Source: Antitrichia curtipendula
Taxonomy: Eukaryota; Streptophyta; Bryopsida; Hypnales; Leucodontaceae
Length of the DNA stretch: 64,000 bases
Direction of reading: 5' to 3'
Assembly: GCA_951230915.1 (NCBI GenBank)
Contig: OX579635.1
Span: 35,154,001 to 35,218,000, forward strand
A program made the translations under genes and the position numbers. Within the stretch, counting starts at the first letter, position 1. The number at the start of each line of letters is the position of its first letter. Positions 24,201 to 36,905 of this stretch are shown piece after piece. Below the pieces are notes generated by a model that worked only from the letters and a program-made list of their open reading frames with translations, was not told the origin of the DNA and searched no databases.

Positions 24201-26881
24201 GAGTTTCCTTGTGTTGCTGGGCCTTATCCTGTAGGCTAACCTGCGAATTCATGAGGATCGTAATATAAGATAACCTCAACGGCAATACTAAGGATTACCC
24301 CAGCAGCTGACTGTAGACTACTTAAAGGAAGTACACCTGCGAGATCTTTTCTTCCAGGGTAAGTTCTTGTTTAATTTCAGAGAAGTTTGAAGAGAACTGC
24401 TTAGATTGCTTCATCGTGAAAGAAAACACTAGCAGTAGGACGTGTTCAGGGCAGGCAGCTATCAACCTTGGCGGTCGCAAGTTGGACATTCAGAGACGTA
24501 GTGGTGCCACGGAGGGTGCTCAGATTTTCCATGATGGCAGCCTTCTCCTTCTGAATGCGTGAGATTGCTTCTGCTGCATTGCTGGCATCGGCTTGCAACT
24601 TACTGTTGTACTGTTGCAAGCTCGTGTTGTACTCTTGCAGTCGCTTGTTGATGTCTTGGAGGGAAACAACCTAATTACCCACAGGACGTCCAAGGTAAAT
24701 ACAGAGGAAACAAGAATGTAATGCAAGCAATCCATCGGCTTTGATGTACTGCAAGGTAGGGGGCGTATGGAAGTCCCTACGATAATAAATATCCGTCATA
24801 GATTATTAGCTTATAATCAATACAAATGTTGTCAGAATTACTGACGTTAAAAGCCAGATGGATGTTAATTTATATTACTTCGAAATATTGTTGGACGGCA
24901 GCGCTGTATCGTTTCCCCCATAAAGTGTTCGAAAGGTTCATATACGGAGGAGGTGCATCGTACCTGTTTGCCGGAAGACTTTAAGTCACTCTGAATCTTT
25001 TCAATCTTTTCATGCAGCGTAGCCTTTTCTTTCTCTCCAGTTCCAATGGTTTCCACATAATTCGCTTCCGCCCGCAAAAGTGCCTATTGAAGCAACCTTC
25101 CACACTTTAGGCCGTAGGAATCGAATGACGTCGACAAAGGATAAATCAAGTAGATAGACACCTATTCCAGATTTCAGAAGACTAAGAAGTTAAATCGCAA
25201 TGGTGTTGCGTTAGATTAATTTCATGCAAAACTTTATAAATTCAAATGAAGGATAACCAAAATTCAGAAATAAGTGAGCACCTGTTTCGCAGCCTTCTCT
25301 TTCTTTAATTCCATTTCTAGCTGACAAATACTAGACTTGAGCTCAATGTTGCTCGTCTCCAGTAGGAGATGCCGGGCCCCCATTTCATTCTCTGAATTGG
25401 CAAATCAGGATAGTGAATATCGTCAGACCCAGAACATTTTTCAGAAAAAAATCACTACAGCCAGGTTCACCTGTACTCACTAGAAGTAAGATGCATGGGC
25501 CTAAATCACCACAGTTAAAAGTTGTGTAACAGGGGAAACCTGCTTCAAGTCGGCACTGTCTTTCATCTTCAATCTGCTTCGAAAGGTCAAGATGCTCCCG
25601 AGTATGATTTGTGTCCAGCTCCTGAAAGGCTCGAATGCATGCACGAAGTTTCTTGATATAGTCCATCATCTGCTCGCTCTTCCCCTATTCCAGTGAGGGG
25701 TTCAAACACGGACATAACGTCAGACTTTCAGTCAGCAGCCGATTAGAATTCAAATAGACTGTTTCCAGATCAAATTTAGTGGAGTCCGAGCCATTGAAAG
25801 TGAATTCCTCGAGCATCCCGAGATCTGTAATCAACTTCATGAATTTTCCTAATATATCTTCAGGTCAAATCGAGTCAACCTACAGGTTACGACCGCACTC
25901 TGGTCTCCAGAAGAAAGTGAAAGGTTCATCTCTTCTATATGTGAGGTACAGAGTTAGTTGATGGCGTTTACATCACAAGATCGAACGATGCCCTGAATAT
26001 TCTTGCTAAATTCCGTCTCGAGTCACAAATCTGAATAGAAAACGACTTATTTTCAAGCTGCTTAAAAGGCCTTACAAAATTCATGAGCTTACAAAGGTCA
26101 AGGCACGCTGCAGAACGAGTCAGGGGTCAGGCACCTTCCAGGGAATAGGAATCAGATAATTATTCATGTTCACAGATATCGTTCATTTAACTGAAGGCGT
26201 AGTTCTCGCGTATGAAAAACATCCTCGGCCTCTATACTATCTCCAAAACTTCAATATATCCAGGATTTCGACTTACTTGAACAACTGACGCAGATATTGC
26301 ACATTCAACGCTGCTAGGATCAATGATCGAGTATTCTACCTGGCAGTTATTGAATTCCGTTTTTTTGACTCACATTTTTTACCACGAATTTTTTAACATC
26401 CACTGTTCTTTAGCGTGATCTCTCTGATACAACCCCGCAAAGCGTTGCATAAGCGCTCAAATTTGACGCGAAATAATAAGACGGCCAAGTTCTTCGACGA
26501 CGTCCTTCGTAACTACAACAGTGACCAGCTTCCACACCCGACAGATTCTAAATTAGAGAAGTGACATGTGACAAATACCTTAAAGTCGAATTTCGTTTTC
26601 CCAACCATTTTCAAATTCAAGAGCGCCTCCACGGCTTCCGCAGAAGTCGAGGAGCCATCTCCAACCGCAGCACCGTTGGGAGGAGTTCCCGCCTCCAAAG
26701 CCTTTCCGGCAGCACCGCCACCGTCAGCTCTTAGGTTCACACAAGACAAAACAGATCGGTGCGAACGGACTTTCACGCCGGAAGTCGCGCTCCCTATCAG
26801 CTTCCGCTTCTTATCCATCGGTGTCTCGTGATTCTCCTTCTGCCCTCCCCAGCGCGCCTTACCGCTACTGAACGTAGCCAT
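21218..26881 (-). CDS. Kinesin-14 (ATK/KatA type, C-terminal motor)
   Basis: Minus-end-directed microtubule motor of the plant ATK1/ATK5 type, which bundles and focuses spindle microtubules. Seventeen exons join in phase: 26881-26579, 25684-25540, 25391-25282, 25083-24964, 24670-24467, 24396-24337, 24240-24130, 24015-23917, 23810-23589, 23482-23341, 23157-23045, 22888-22727, 22641-22448, 22351-22270, 22133-22029, 21862-21758 and 21382-21218; total 813 residues. Residues 1-100 form a basic, low-complexity head, 105-455 a long coiled coil, 459-470 the kinesin-14 neck ([12 protein letters not shown]). Motor motifs: P-loop GQTGSGKT 550-557, switch I NEQSSRSH about 670-677, switch II DLAGSER 703-709. 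The short tail after [11 protein letters not shown] is normal for the family. All splice borders are GT-AG. The gene appears intact; the start at 26881 is preferred over an in-frame ATG at 26911. Confidence 0.96.
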
Positions 26882-27600
26882 TATTGCTCCCTGCCTACCG
26901 CTCCCTCTCACGTCACCTCCGCCTCGCTTTCCCTCCCTCTAAACTCCACACATCGCCAACAGGAAACAAAAACAAACCTCCTAGCTCTGCCAACTCAAAA
27001 CTGGGCGTCCACGCCAAGAATGCGTCCCTTGATGCACAGGGCACAAACTTCCGCCGGATCCCGTCCCTGGAGAGACAAAACGAAAACACGAGAGGGAGAG
27101 AGGAAGGGCGTGAGATCCGAGAACCGAAAGAACTCCTGAGAAAGCTAGGAAAATAGACACAGTGCTCCTGAAAAGGCCGAAATGTGAAGGACAAGTGAGA
27201 AATATTAGGCGCGCGACCAGAGTACCATGAATTGGTGCGGGATGCGTGAGCGTGCGCGAGGCTGTGATCGCGGCAGGAATGCGGCGAGCTTCACTGGCGG
27301 GGGATGGGGACGGGGATGGTGGCAAGCAAGCATCTGGAGGGAAAGGGGAAGAGAGCTCCTCGCTTGAGCTACAGGACCAACGGCTAAGTGACAAAGAGTG
27401 CGGGACGGAGCGCATTTCAAATATTTCCTTAACCAACGGTCCCCCGCCCCCCGATCCTCGCTCCCTAACATTCAAACTCACGTTCTCAGGTGCCCCTATC
27501 TTCGGCCTTGGGAACTGCTCCGGTCTGATTTCTACGTATCTACAACATAGAACAACATTCAGAGATTTCAGAGATTTTGGTGATTTTTAAAGAATTAGGG
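26882..27600 (-). promoter_or_regulatory. GC-rich 5' leader and promoter of the kinesin gene
   Basis: A GC-rich, CpG-containing block with poly-pyrimidine tracts lies directly upstream of the kinesin ATG and ends sharply at about 27600, where AT-rich spacer begins. Open frames on both strands result from the base composition. No TATA box could be assigned. Confidence 0.5.
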
Positions 27601-29791
27601 CAGGGTATTTTGTACAAGGTATGCGCACCTATACTCATCACTAATTAGAACTGAGCGGAGTTACTATGCATGAATTGTTTTAACTCAAGCATATTGGCAA
27701 TGGAAAGAGGATTCCAACGTTCTTTAGCATGCATTATTTGGACATTGTATGAATAAGTTATGAATTTTCAAAGTTGATTATCTCATCCCTTCCTAGGGTT
27801 GCATTTATTTTATTTCTAATGCAATGGGTCTTCCATTTGTTCCCTTGAAAAAAAATAAAAAAATAAAAAATTTATTGTCTTTAAATGTATCAAAATCAAC
27901 AACAATTAGATCACATAGAGTTTCATATTTTGATTGTGTGAATCTTGTGTAATCAATATCTAAATAAAAGCAATGTTTTTTTTAATTTAATCTTAAATGT
28001 AGGTGTTGCATTTTAGACAGTGTTGATAGTGTGTGCATGCCTTAGTAAGAAGATTGTTTCCTATAAAAAAATTTGGAGCCATGAAGATATAAGGGATATT
28101 TCAAGGAATCAATTTTCATCCAACATATAGACTTCTGATTCAATTTTGAGAATTTTCATCTAAATTTTGGATGGATTATGAAATTTTAGCTTAGGGAAGC
28201 TCTATGTGACAAAAAAACTATAATCCATGAGAAGCCTAACAAAAGATCTTCTAAACACATGCACCCTAAATATCAAAAAAATAATATTTGTAGTATAAGA
28301 TAACAATAATGCCTTAGAAGATATTATAAATTGTATGGAATTTGTAATAAACAAGCATATTCTTTTAGATATTGAAGTAATGAAGAATGTTGCATTAATA
28401 TTATTAATATATAAACAAAAAGACCATATTGGTTTTGACCTTGAAAGGCTATACTAAAATCATATTCCAATAAAACAAGAAACAACTCCTAATAATGTCA
28501 TCCAAAGATATAGTTTAGAGCATATAATAAGGTTTATTCTTAGATGGGAAAGATATAGACGTTCTACTTTTCAAGTCCTAATGAGAGTGAAGAGCTATTT
28601 GTGGAAACACTTGCAAGTACAATTTGGTAGGAGTATCATAAATTATTTTTTATTAGGATTTGACAACGGTTTTATACAAAATGTATTCATGAAATTAGAG
28701 CTACAATTTGGATGGTCTAATTTTTTTCCAATCCAACTTATCTATTAGGTCTACACATATTTAGCTCAATTTGGATTTGGGGCTCGGTGGCCATTAGAGT
28801 ATGTAATTGCCTTGAAAACCTTGTCTTGTTATGTTTGATGAGGCTTGATATTTCACTCATGGCTGAGAAGATTGTGAGCTATTGAAAAGATTGTATCTGA
28901 CCTTATGACTAAGCTTTTTGAGCTAAGGTGTTATTTGGAATTGGTTTAGTGTGGCTCCTTTTGACAATCTAGTAGACCATCTTTCAATTTGGAGTTATAT
29001 TCTTCACTTGAAGTTCTATAACATAGAAGACACCAATATGTCATTGTAGTGTGCATTGGACATGGTAAAAGCTTGGTAATCAATATTGTCAAGGGTCTTG
29101 AGTGCACTTTGTAATGACTGCAAGATTTTGTTAGTAACTAAAGTACACATTCTTTTTAGTCCAAATAATGTTTTTTGTCATGAATATAGACATTTACTGT
29201 ACAAATAGTGGTATTTTTTTATAAACATCTGGATCATACTTTGACAACACATAAGGCATTCTATGATTATTATACATTGCACTTTTGACAATTGAAGTTT
29301 TATTTTTTAACACAAAAAATAGAATTCAAGCCTTTTTTGTTTGTAATCTAAATTTTGTATTTTCAACCCAGACTACAAATATGATTTGCAAATTTGCTCT
29401 TGAGATTTCAATATTGTTGAGTAGAACAAAAGAAAACTAACAATTACAAGTAACTTGGAATAGCCAAAAATGAAATTTCAAAATTTATAATTAATTCAAG
29501 CCTACTATTGAAAGAGTAATATAACAAAATTATATAATACCTAAAGTAATACTAGGATGCTCTATTTTACTAGTGCAAAATATTATCTCCCTATAAAATA
29601 TCCATCAAACACGGACGGATAGTAGTAGTTATCTTACTAGGTTTTATTTCTAATGTGGAATTTTAACAAAATCTCTTAGCGGGAGGTCTCATTGTATTTT
29701 TGTAATGGTTAAAACATATTAAAATGTTGAATTTTTTCTTGCAACAATTAAATCACTCTATTATTGTCACCCAAGATTTTTTTGTAGACTC
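27601..29791. other. AT-rich spacer
   Basis: About 2.2 kb with no recognised coding or RNA gene and no terminal repeats that I could match. Old, unrecognisable transposon sequence is likely. Confidence 0.3.
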
Positions 29792-30551
29792 TTAATCTCT
29801 AAAGTCTCAAGGCCTTTATCCATATAAAACCACTCAAACTATCATTTCTATTTCAAAAGGGAAAAAATCTTTGAAAATTGTTATTTTTGAATATTTAACT
29901 ACATGATCTTGCACTAGACTAGTATAAGAATGTATGGAAGAAATTTCAGAAATTTGAACGATGGAGATTGCAAGATATTTGCATTCAAAGTGAAAAAATA
30001 AATTTTTGTGCTCCTTGCATGACTAGATAATAAGATTGTGAATTTTCTTAACTTAGAATTTTTGCACTATAGATTTTGAATTTTGAATTTTTCAAGTAGA
30101 AGAACTAAGTTGAGGACTTTGACCATTTAAAAAAAAAAAACTTCATTTTTATTCTTTAAAAAATAGTTAAATAGGAATAGATACAAGATATAATGAAAAT
30201 CTAAATCATTAATAGCTTAAGATGGAATTAAAATACATTAATTCCAGTGATGAGATTGTTTTAGAAATCAAAATAAACTATGTGGAATATTTTATAAAAT
30301 TATAATCTTTGAGAATTAAAATTAAAAATTTTGTAAATTTTTTTGCCTATTAGTTTGCTTTTGGGGCTTAGGGTGGCATAATTTTTGTTTCTAGTCACTT
30401 ATTGAAATAAAAATCATGATCCCAAAAAACTAATGTAATTTTCTATCTTCAATAAAAGTTTCAAAAAAATCATGTTCAAAAATTGTGGTCACATAAGCCT
30501 ATCCAAAGTCCCAAGAGTCCTTCAAGGAGACTTTGGGACTTTAAGAGTTAA
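29792..30551 (+). mobile_element. Family A element, copy 5
   Basis: TTAA-TCTCTAAAGTCTCAAGG at the left, CTTTAAGAG-TTAA at the right, 760 bp. It shares long blocks with copies 6, 9 and 10, including a ...TTCAATAAAAGTTTC... stretch before the right end and the AAGTCCCAAG theme. No open frame. Confidence 0.7.
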
Positions 30552-31559
30552 TTAACCCATTGTGCTCAAATCTCTTTTGTTGAGCATTGTTTGTCATAGG
30601 TAAAATGCAAATATTATATGGGCCATTTCATTAAAGTTTGCAATAACAAAGTTTCTAGAATGATCTAGTTCACCTCTGTGCATCTCTAAAAGGCAATAAT
30701 TGGATTTTGTAGTATATATTGGCAAAGTTATTGTACCTATGGTGTATTGAACATATTTGCATTTATAAATTCATTGTTCAAAATATGAATACTTGATCTA
30801 TAAAAGGTTAAGAGCATTTCTATATATAATATGGTAATTGCATATGCACATGGCTTTTGCAATAAGCTTGTATTAATTGTGATAGTGGTGGAGAATGCAA
30901 GGATCTACTATTGCACGAAATAATGAAAAATCAATGCGGATCCCTAGTATCACAAGAAGTGCTAGCAAGATGGCAAAGGAAAATCACCTAATGTACACAT
31001 TTTTCCACAAATTGTTGTTTTCTCTCTCATAACTTTTAATCCATAGACTTGTGCTGATTTATATTTTTGTTGATTTACATGGGTTTTTAGGAAAGAATCA
31101 TTTTGTATTTGTGAATCAAAAATTGTTTGTGAGGTTGTAATGTGGGGAATATGGCTCAATCTTGGTGACTAGAATTGGATGCTCTCAATGCAAATGAGGC
31201 GAGAGATGCTCTTGAGATTTTATACACCTTGAAATGATAGTAGTGGGACAAAATCTAATGAAGTAGATTCTAGAGAAGAAGAAGATAATTTTTTGTTGCA
31301 ATTGTTTGTTTTGACCAAATTATGGATATTATTAAGCTTCTACTTCAAAATAGTTGGAGACCAATCACTCAAGCTAACATTGAGAAAAAAAAAGATGAAA
31401 GATACCAAAATTTATGATCAAATTATTTTTGTAAATATGTCTTTGGATCTAAATTTTTTGGCAAATGATATTATATGAGAAGGACTTTACTTGTACATAT
31501 ATCATGAATATGATTGTAGCCATTATTCCATATTCTTTTTGAGCTAGAGATGTAGCTAG
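30552..31559. other. AT-rich spacer before the dead transposase
   Basis: No intact gene. It may include the 5' part of the PIF/Harbinger element, but I could not find its terminal repeat or its Myb-like second gene. Confidence 0.3.
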
Positions 31560-32320
31560 GTTGTTTGGACTTTCTAGAATTCAAAAGTATACTAGCGCAA
31601 TAAAATTCTTAGCTTATAGAATTCTTATGACTCAACTAAAGGGTCATTTGAGATTAGTTGAGTTAATTGCAATGAAATGTTTTTACAATTTTGTAGAAGT
31701 AGTTTGAGTGTGTTTTGAGGTATAATATTTATATAATCCAACCTAGAGTAATATTAAAGAACCAATAAATGTCATTGAGACTTTGATGGCTTAGATGTTT
31801 GTTATCTTGGATTGTATGATAATTGTCTTGTAGGCTTGCAAAGACAATATCAAAATAGTGTTAGTAAAAAGAGCATTATCATGAAGGCCGTGGTTGACAA
31901 TAAGATGAGCTATAGTGATTAGATATGGCATAGTTTCTTTAGATTGTCACATTCAAAAAATGATCTAAATGTATTACATCGGAATCCTCTTATACATGAC
32001 ATGTTTAAAGGTATAGGAATGAATTTGAATTATATTGTAGACGGTGTAATCTATCCTAGTTAATACTTGTTGGTCAGTAGGATTTATTTTACTTTAACCA
32101 TTTTTCTTCAAATGCATAAGATGAAAAATGAAATAACTTCTCAAAATGCCAAGAATAAACCCAGAAAGATGTTGGGAGAGCTTTTAGAATGCTCCAATTG
32201 AAAGTAAATTTCACACTATTTGCAATCCGTACAAGCAATGGCATTTGTAGACAATTGGAAACATCATGTGTGCTTGTAGCATTCTTCACAATATAGTAAT
32301 AGAAGATGAGCACAAAGATG
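31560..32320 (+). pseudogene. Decayed PIF/Harbinger transposase
   Basis: Reading across several stops and at least one frameshift gives a clear plant PIF/Harbinger (DDE_4-type) transposase. It begins with a stretch like GLSRIQKYTSAIKFLAYR, then MKCFYNFVEVV, then an LDCM remnant of the usual IDCMHW motif with a frameshift into NCLVGLQRQYQ. Next come KKSIIMKAVVDNKM, WHSFFRLSHSKNDLNVL (family: WHAFFGLPGSNNDINVL), PLIHDMF, and near 32280-32320 CSILHNIVIEDEH (family: CIILHNMIIEDER). The order and spacing match the family. The usual GYYLADGIYP block is damaged. The protein cannot be made; it marks an old Harbinger insertion whose ends I did not find. Confidence 0.8.
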
Positions 32321-33322
32321 TTTTGTTTTCACTTCATAAATTGCACTTGTGGAAGGTACTTAGTGTGAAATAAATAACCTAACAAAGCATACAAGATATT
32401 AAATTGTCAAATATGAAATAAAACATATATTCAAAAAAAATCTTTAAACTTGCAGCATTTAGAATTTTGGTAACATTCTTAGAATATTTTTGATATTTAA
32501 TAAAAAAATTTGAAGGTAATTTAACAACTATATAAGCAATTCATTTTGTTTTAAAAGTAGTTAAATTTTTACATATTTTGAATAAAAATGGACCCTATGT
32601 AGTTTGCTCTCACCTAGATTATAAGATTTTTGTATAGTACCTTCTTCTAGGACATGTAGTTGCTAGAAGTGGAGTTTACATTACCTTCCAACATATTTCT
32701 TGAGTGTTGTTGTATAAAAAAATCAAGAAATGCATGATTGCCTTAGAGGCAACCTTTTCTAAAAGCTTGAAGGTGATTATAGAGATTTCATGGGCATAGC
32801 TAGAGCTAGAGCTAGATAAATCAGTTGACCATCAATTATGTACTATTCTAATTTGATTTTATAAAGAAGATTATTTATTTGTAGTTCATACTTGATGAGG
32901 TCACATCCACATAGTTTTGGATCTAGACATGAGTCCTAAAGGTATTTTGTGGTACCCTATTAGTACTGTTTGTAAAATATAATTATTCCAAAATATTTAA
33001 AGAATATGCTCTTATGTAATTTTGCAAATCCTGTTTTAAATCTAAAAACATAATTCTTAGCTTCAAAGAATGGAATGCACCGTGTAGATTGGATTCACAT
33101 AGTTTTTTACTTTTTTTGCTAGTGTTCTCTCCAAGGATTCATACTTGGAATTCACTTCAATCACTATCATTCAAAGCTAAATCAAGTAGCAACTTAATAA
33201 AAAACATTGTCCTTTGAGCATTGGTTTACTTTTTCATATAAAGTTATACTAAATCTTACTTACAAAGAGTCTCTATGAATGCAAAGCCCAACCTTCTCCT
33301 ATAGTCTAGAGTCATTGTGTTA
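32321..33322. other. AT-rich spacer after the dead transposase
   Basis: No gene recognised. It probably includes the 3' part of the Harbinger element. Confidence 0.3.
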
Positions 33323-33736
33323 ATGCAGTTATTGATCTTTTGAGCTCATTTTCATTGTGACAAACTGTCACAATGAGCTCAAAAATTAATTAAAACCAAA
33401 TCAAATTCATCCCCCTGTAAGCTCAAAAAACAATTTAAATTTAGTTTTTTCGTATCCCAAGGGTGAGCTCCCCCTATATGATAGTATTTGATATGGGATA
33501 TATCTCATATCATTTATCCGTATTGTATATATCTACATGCACAATACATGTATTTATACTATATCCATATTTGTACCATACCCATATTCATATCCATATC
33601 ATATCCATATTTGTATTCAAAGTTGTTTTGCAAGATCAATGGCACAGGGAAAAGGAGGATTTTAAAAATCAACAGCTCTCAATTTTTCAAGCTAAGGGGG
33701 GAAAAATGAACATGTCGCATCTTTTTGTTGCATTGT
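33323..33736 (+). repeat. Family B repeat, copy 1
   Basis: It starts with a hairpin whose arms TTTTGAGCTCATT and AATGAGCTCAAAA surround GTGACA-AAC-TGTCAC. An AT-rich link is followed by a degenerate array of TATCC(A/G)TAT-type units at about 33480-33620. The last part (ATCAATGGCA...AACAGCTCTC) matches copy 3. Boundaries are approximate. Confidence 0.65.
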
Positions 33737-33861
33737 CTAGAGCTAACAATTCATTTCAGTTATTCAATTCTAATTGTTCATATCAAATCCTCCATAGTGA
33801 AAGCTATTATGAAGTTTGATATTCCCTAACTGCGCTCTTGAATGAAATCTACCATTTTTTT
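33737..33861. other. Short spacer between family B copy 1 and family A copy 6
   Basis: No recognisable feature. Confidence 0.3.
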
Positions 33862-34190
33862 AAGAAAGATGACGATTAGATTGCTTAAAAAACAAGATTT
33901 TCTATAACTTTTTCAACACTAGTCTAAATAAAATGAATCAAATTTTTCCATATAGACAAAGGTACTTTCTCTGAGAAAAAAAATTGATTTTTTTACTATC
34001 CAAAGTATCTTGTTTGCTCCTAGAATAGCATAATTTTTGCTCCTAGACATCAATTCAAAAATAATTTTTTTCCAATAAACTAATATATTCTTCTATCTTC
34101 AATTAAAAAAAATTATGACAAAAATTAAGACCGTAGGAGCCTAAAAATCTATTTTATCCATTAAGGGGATAATGGAACTTTAAGGGTTAA
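33862..34190 (+). mobile_element. Family A element, copy 6, left-truncated
   Basis: The right edge CTTTAAGGG-TTAA is typical. The body matches the right third of copy 9 (both contain GATTAGATTG...AAAAAACAAGAT...ATGAATCAAA). The left terminus is missing. Confidence 0.6.
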
Positions 34191-36639
34191 AAAATCCTAT
34201 CAAATTTGGACTTGTCAATTTAGATAGTAGATAACTAGATTGTGTTAGTTTATGCCATATCAACTTTACTTTCCTTGTGCACATGTCACATACGTCATAC
34301 ATTAAAATTTAACATGGACATTGACTTGCTAGTATATGGTATTTCTTGTAGAATTTTTACAATGTATTGTGTATAGTAATGGAAGGTTTTCAAATGTACA
34401 ATAATAATAATTTCAAAAATTACAATGCACAAACAAACTTGAAATCTACATTTTGAGGAATTTTGACAATGCATAAGATTGCAAAATGTACCATTATATA
34501 TTGCCATCTTTATAATCATGTAAAAGTTCAATTGAATATTTGAAGGATTCTAAAACATATAGAATATTTCAAATCAATGAAGAATTTTCATTCTGTAAAG
34601 AATTTTAAATTTATAATATATTTGATTTCTAAATAAATTTCTGAATCTATGAAATTTCAAATGCATAAAGATCTAAATCAATAAAATCCTATATCTACAA
34701 TATTTTGCTGAAACATCAAGAAAATACCTCAAATCTTAATAGAGAGGTTGTGCCGACAATCTCTTAACAAAATTGTGTTGAAACACCTAAGAAAAGAAAG
34801 GTTGTGCCAAAAATCTTCCAACAAAGTTTTGTTGGAATGCCAAGGTGATTATTGTTGATTTGTGCTATAACCCTGAAATACAAGTGACAAAAATTAGTAT
34901 ATGATTACTAGTAATAAAAGTAGACAGTGATATGAGAGCAAAGATCTATCAACAAAATCTAAAATATTGTGATGAAATTTTGTATTGTTAGTTGCAAAAC
35001 TTTGTTGAAACATTAAACTTTGTCAAAAACAACAAAATTGTATGGTTCAAAACATCGAGAAGAAACCAATTGGAAACAAGATGAATTAGAAAGTGAAGAA
35101 GACAAACTCCATAAATCTATTTTCAAAACCTTCAAATCCTATAGAACCTTCAAGCAAAAATCTATGACACTTTGCTAAAACATTGAGAGAAGACTTCAAC
35201 CCCTTATTGTGAAAGCAAGTAGATAGTGAGAGACAAGAGAAGATAGGTGATGTCATAGATCTAGAGTAGGTGCATTGTGGAACTCTCCTCTTCAACTTGG
35301 ACATTTGAGGGCCACAAAGCATAGTAGAGTACTCATGAATAGCAACATCTAGGACAACTTTAAGAGGACAATTGAATAACTAATAAGTTGAATTATTGGA
35401 AAGTGGAAATTGCCAAAAATTACATTAATTTTTCAAAAAAACTTAGGTTTTTGACGATATTGATAATAATAAATTATTGTTTTTTAGGTTTGTTGGATCA
35501 ATTTTGTGCATCATAAATTCTAGTCTTTGGACACAAAGATTGAACCTAAAAATACATTATATGGCTATAAATTATAAATTTAACACATTACCAAATTCAA
35601 CAAATATTTCAAATTCAAAGGCATTTAGATGTAACAATGGTCCATATTGCAACCTATACTCTCTCTCTACAATGGCTAATTCTATCCCATGCTCTCAATT
35701 CAAAAAAAAAATTCAAATATTGTAAGAACTAATATCATTTGCATGTTTGTCAAATTGTTGATATTTTAAATTCTACAAATGTCAATTTTCTTCAATTTTT
35801 GTATACAACAATCTAAAATTATCTAAACCAACTTGCCAAGGGACAAAAAGTTTTTCAGAATTCTAATAAAAACATGGCAAAAGATAAAGTAATTCTAAAT
35901 CATATTGAACCAAACTAAGTTTTAAACATGGCTAATTTTGAAATTTATTTTCTTTCAACTCACATCTAATTTTTTCTTCAAACTTCTATGGTAACGTGTA
36001 GTACATCGCACACTACAACTTTTGTATATCTACTTTTGCACTTTTTCCATTGATGCTTATAATAGGTTGTTTCAAAGTTGTACTTAGTTTCATTAGTCAT
36101 TGTAAGTATCAATCTTTTAGATCAAGTAAAATTAGTTTAGTTTAAAATTTGTCAAGCTTTGAGATATTAACCAAAAGCACTTATAACATTTGCAATAACT
36201 ATATGAATGACAAGAAAGAAGCTTCACTTATAAAGTATAATGATCAATAACTATTATAAAAATTAAATGCAAAAATTGAAAGATGAAAAATCTCTTGAGC
36301 CTATCCAAATTTCAAAAGCCTAAAGTGGACCCTTGATTTTTTTTTGAATTAGTGGAATTAGATTGAAAATCAAAATGAAAAGTATCTATCCACAAATTCC
36401 AAAATAAAATGTTCATCATTACTAATGCTCAACAATATAAACAATGACTTTAAGAACTATATATTATATCTCACGCAATGTAAAATTGTGCAAAAATATT
36501 TGATAAAAAGTGATTGAAAGATCTCAATTTTGAATGGATAAATTGACTACTCCCTCTGTCCCAAAATGATTTTTCAATTGGACATAAAGTTTGAAATTAA
36601 AGCTAAAAATCATGTTACATTAGATGTTTTTGAGGGGCT
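34191..36639. other. AT-rich spacer with diffuse TTTTGTTG-type microrepeats
   Basis: Between about 34690 and 35190 short motifs such as TTTGTTGGAA or TTTGTTGAAACA recur irregularly, which suggests an old simple-sequence or transposon remnant. Near 36297 a fragment resembles the right part of family A copy 5. No gene recognised. Confidence 0.35.
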
Positions 36640-36905
36640 CTAGAGGGCCGTTTCGGGCTTGTTTCCGGTGTTGTTCCCCCGGGTAGTAAAAGAACAACCG
36701 TTGTCAAAAAAAAAATTTGAAAAAAATTTGAAAGAAAAAAATCTTAAAATGTAAAAAGAAGATGAACAAAAAAATTAATCCTTTTTTTTGAAAAAAAAAA
36801 ATGTTTATATGACGTGGCAATCCCTCTGCCACGTCATGCAACTGTTGCAACGCAATTTCAAGCAGTTCCAAAAGTCTGGGAACCCTGGGGAACTCGCAGC
36901 CCTCC
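36640..36905. other. GC-rich patch with ACGTGGC hairpin
   Basis: A local GC-rich island within AT-rich DNA. At 36809-36837 ATGACGTGGCA and its exact complement pair in an 11-bp stem around a 7-base loop. Each arm holds ACGTGGC, the core of plant G-box/ABRE sites. No adjoining gene is visible, so this could equally be part of a transposon. Confidence 0.4.

Noticed and set aside
26913..27590. Several overlapping 90-166-codon frames on both strands upstream of the kinesin gene
   Set aside because: Low-complexity, mutually overlapping and unlike any protein; best read as GC-rich promoter and leader.
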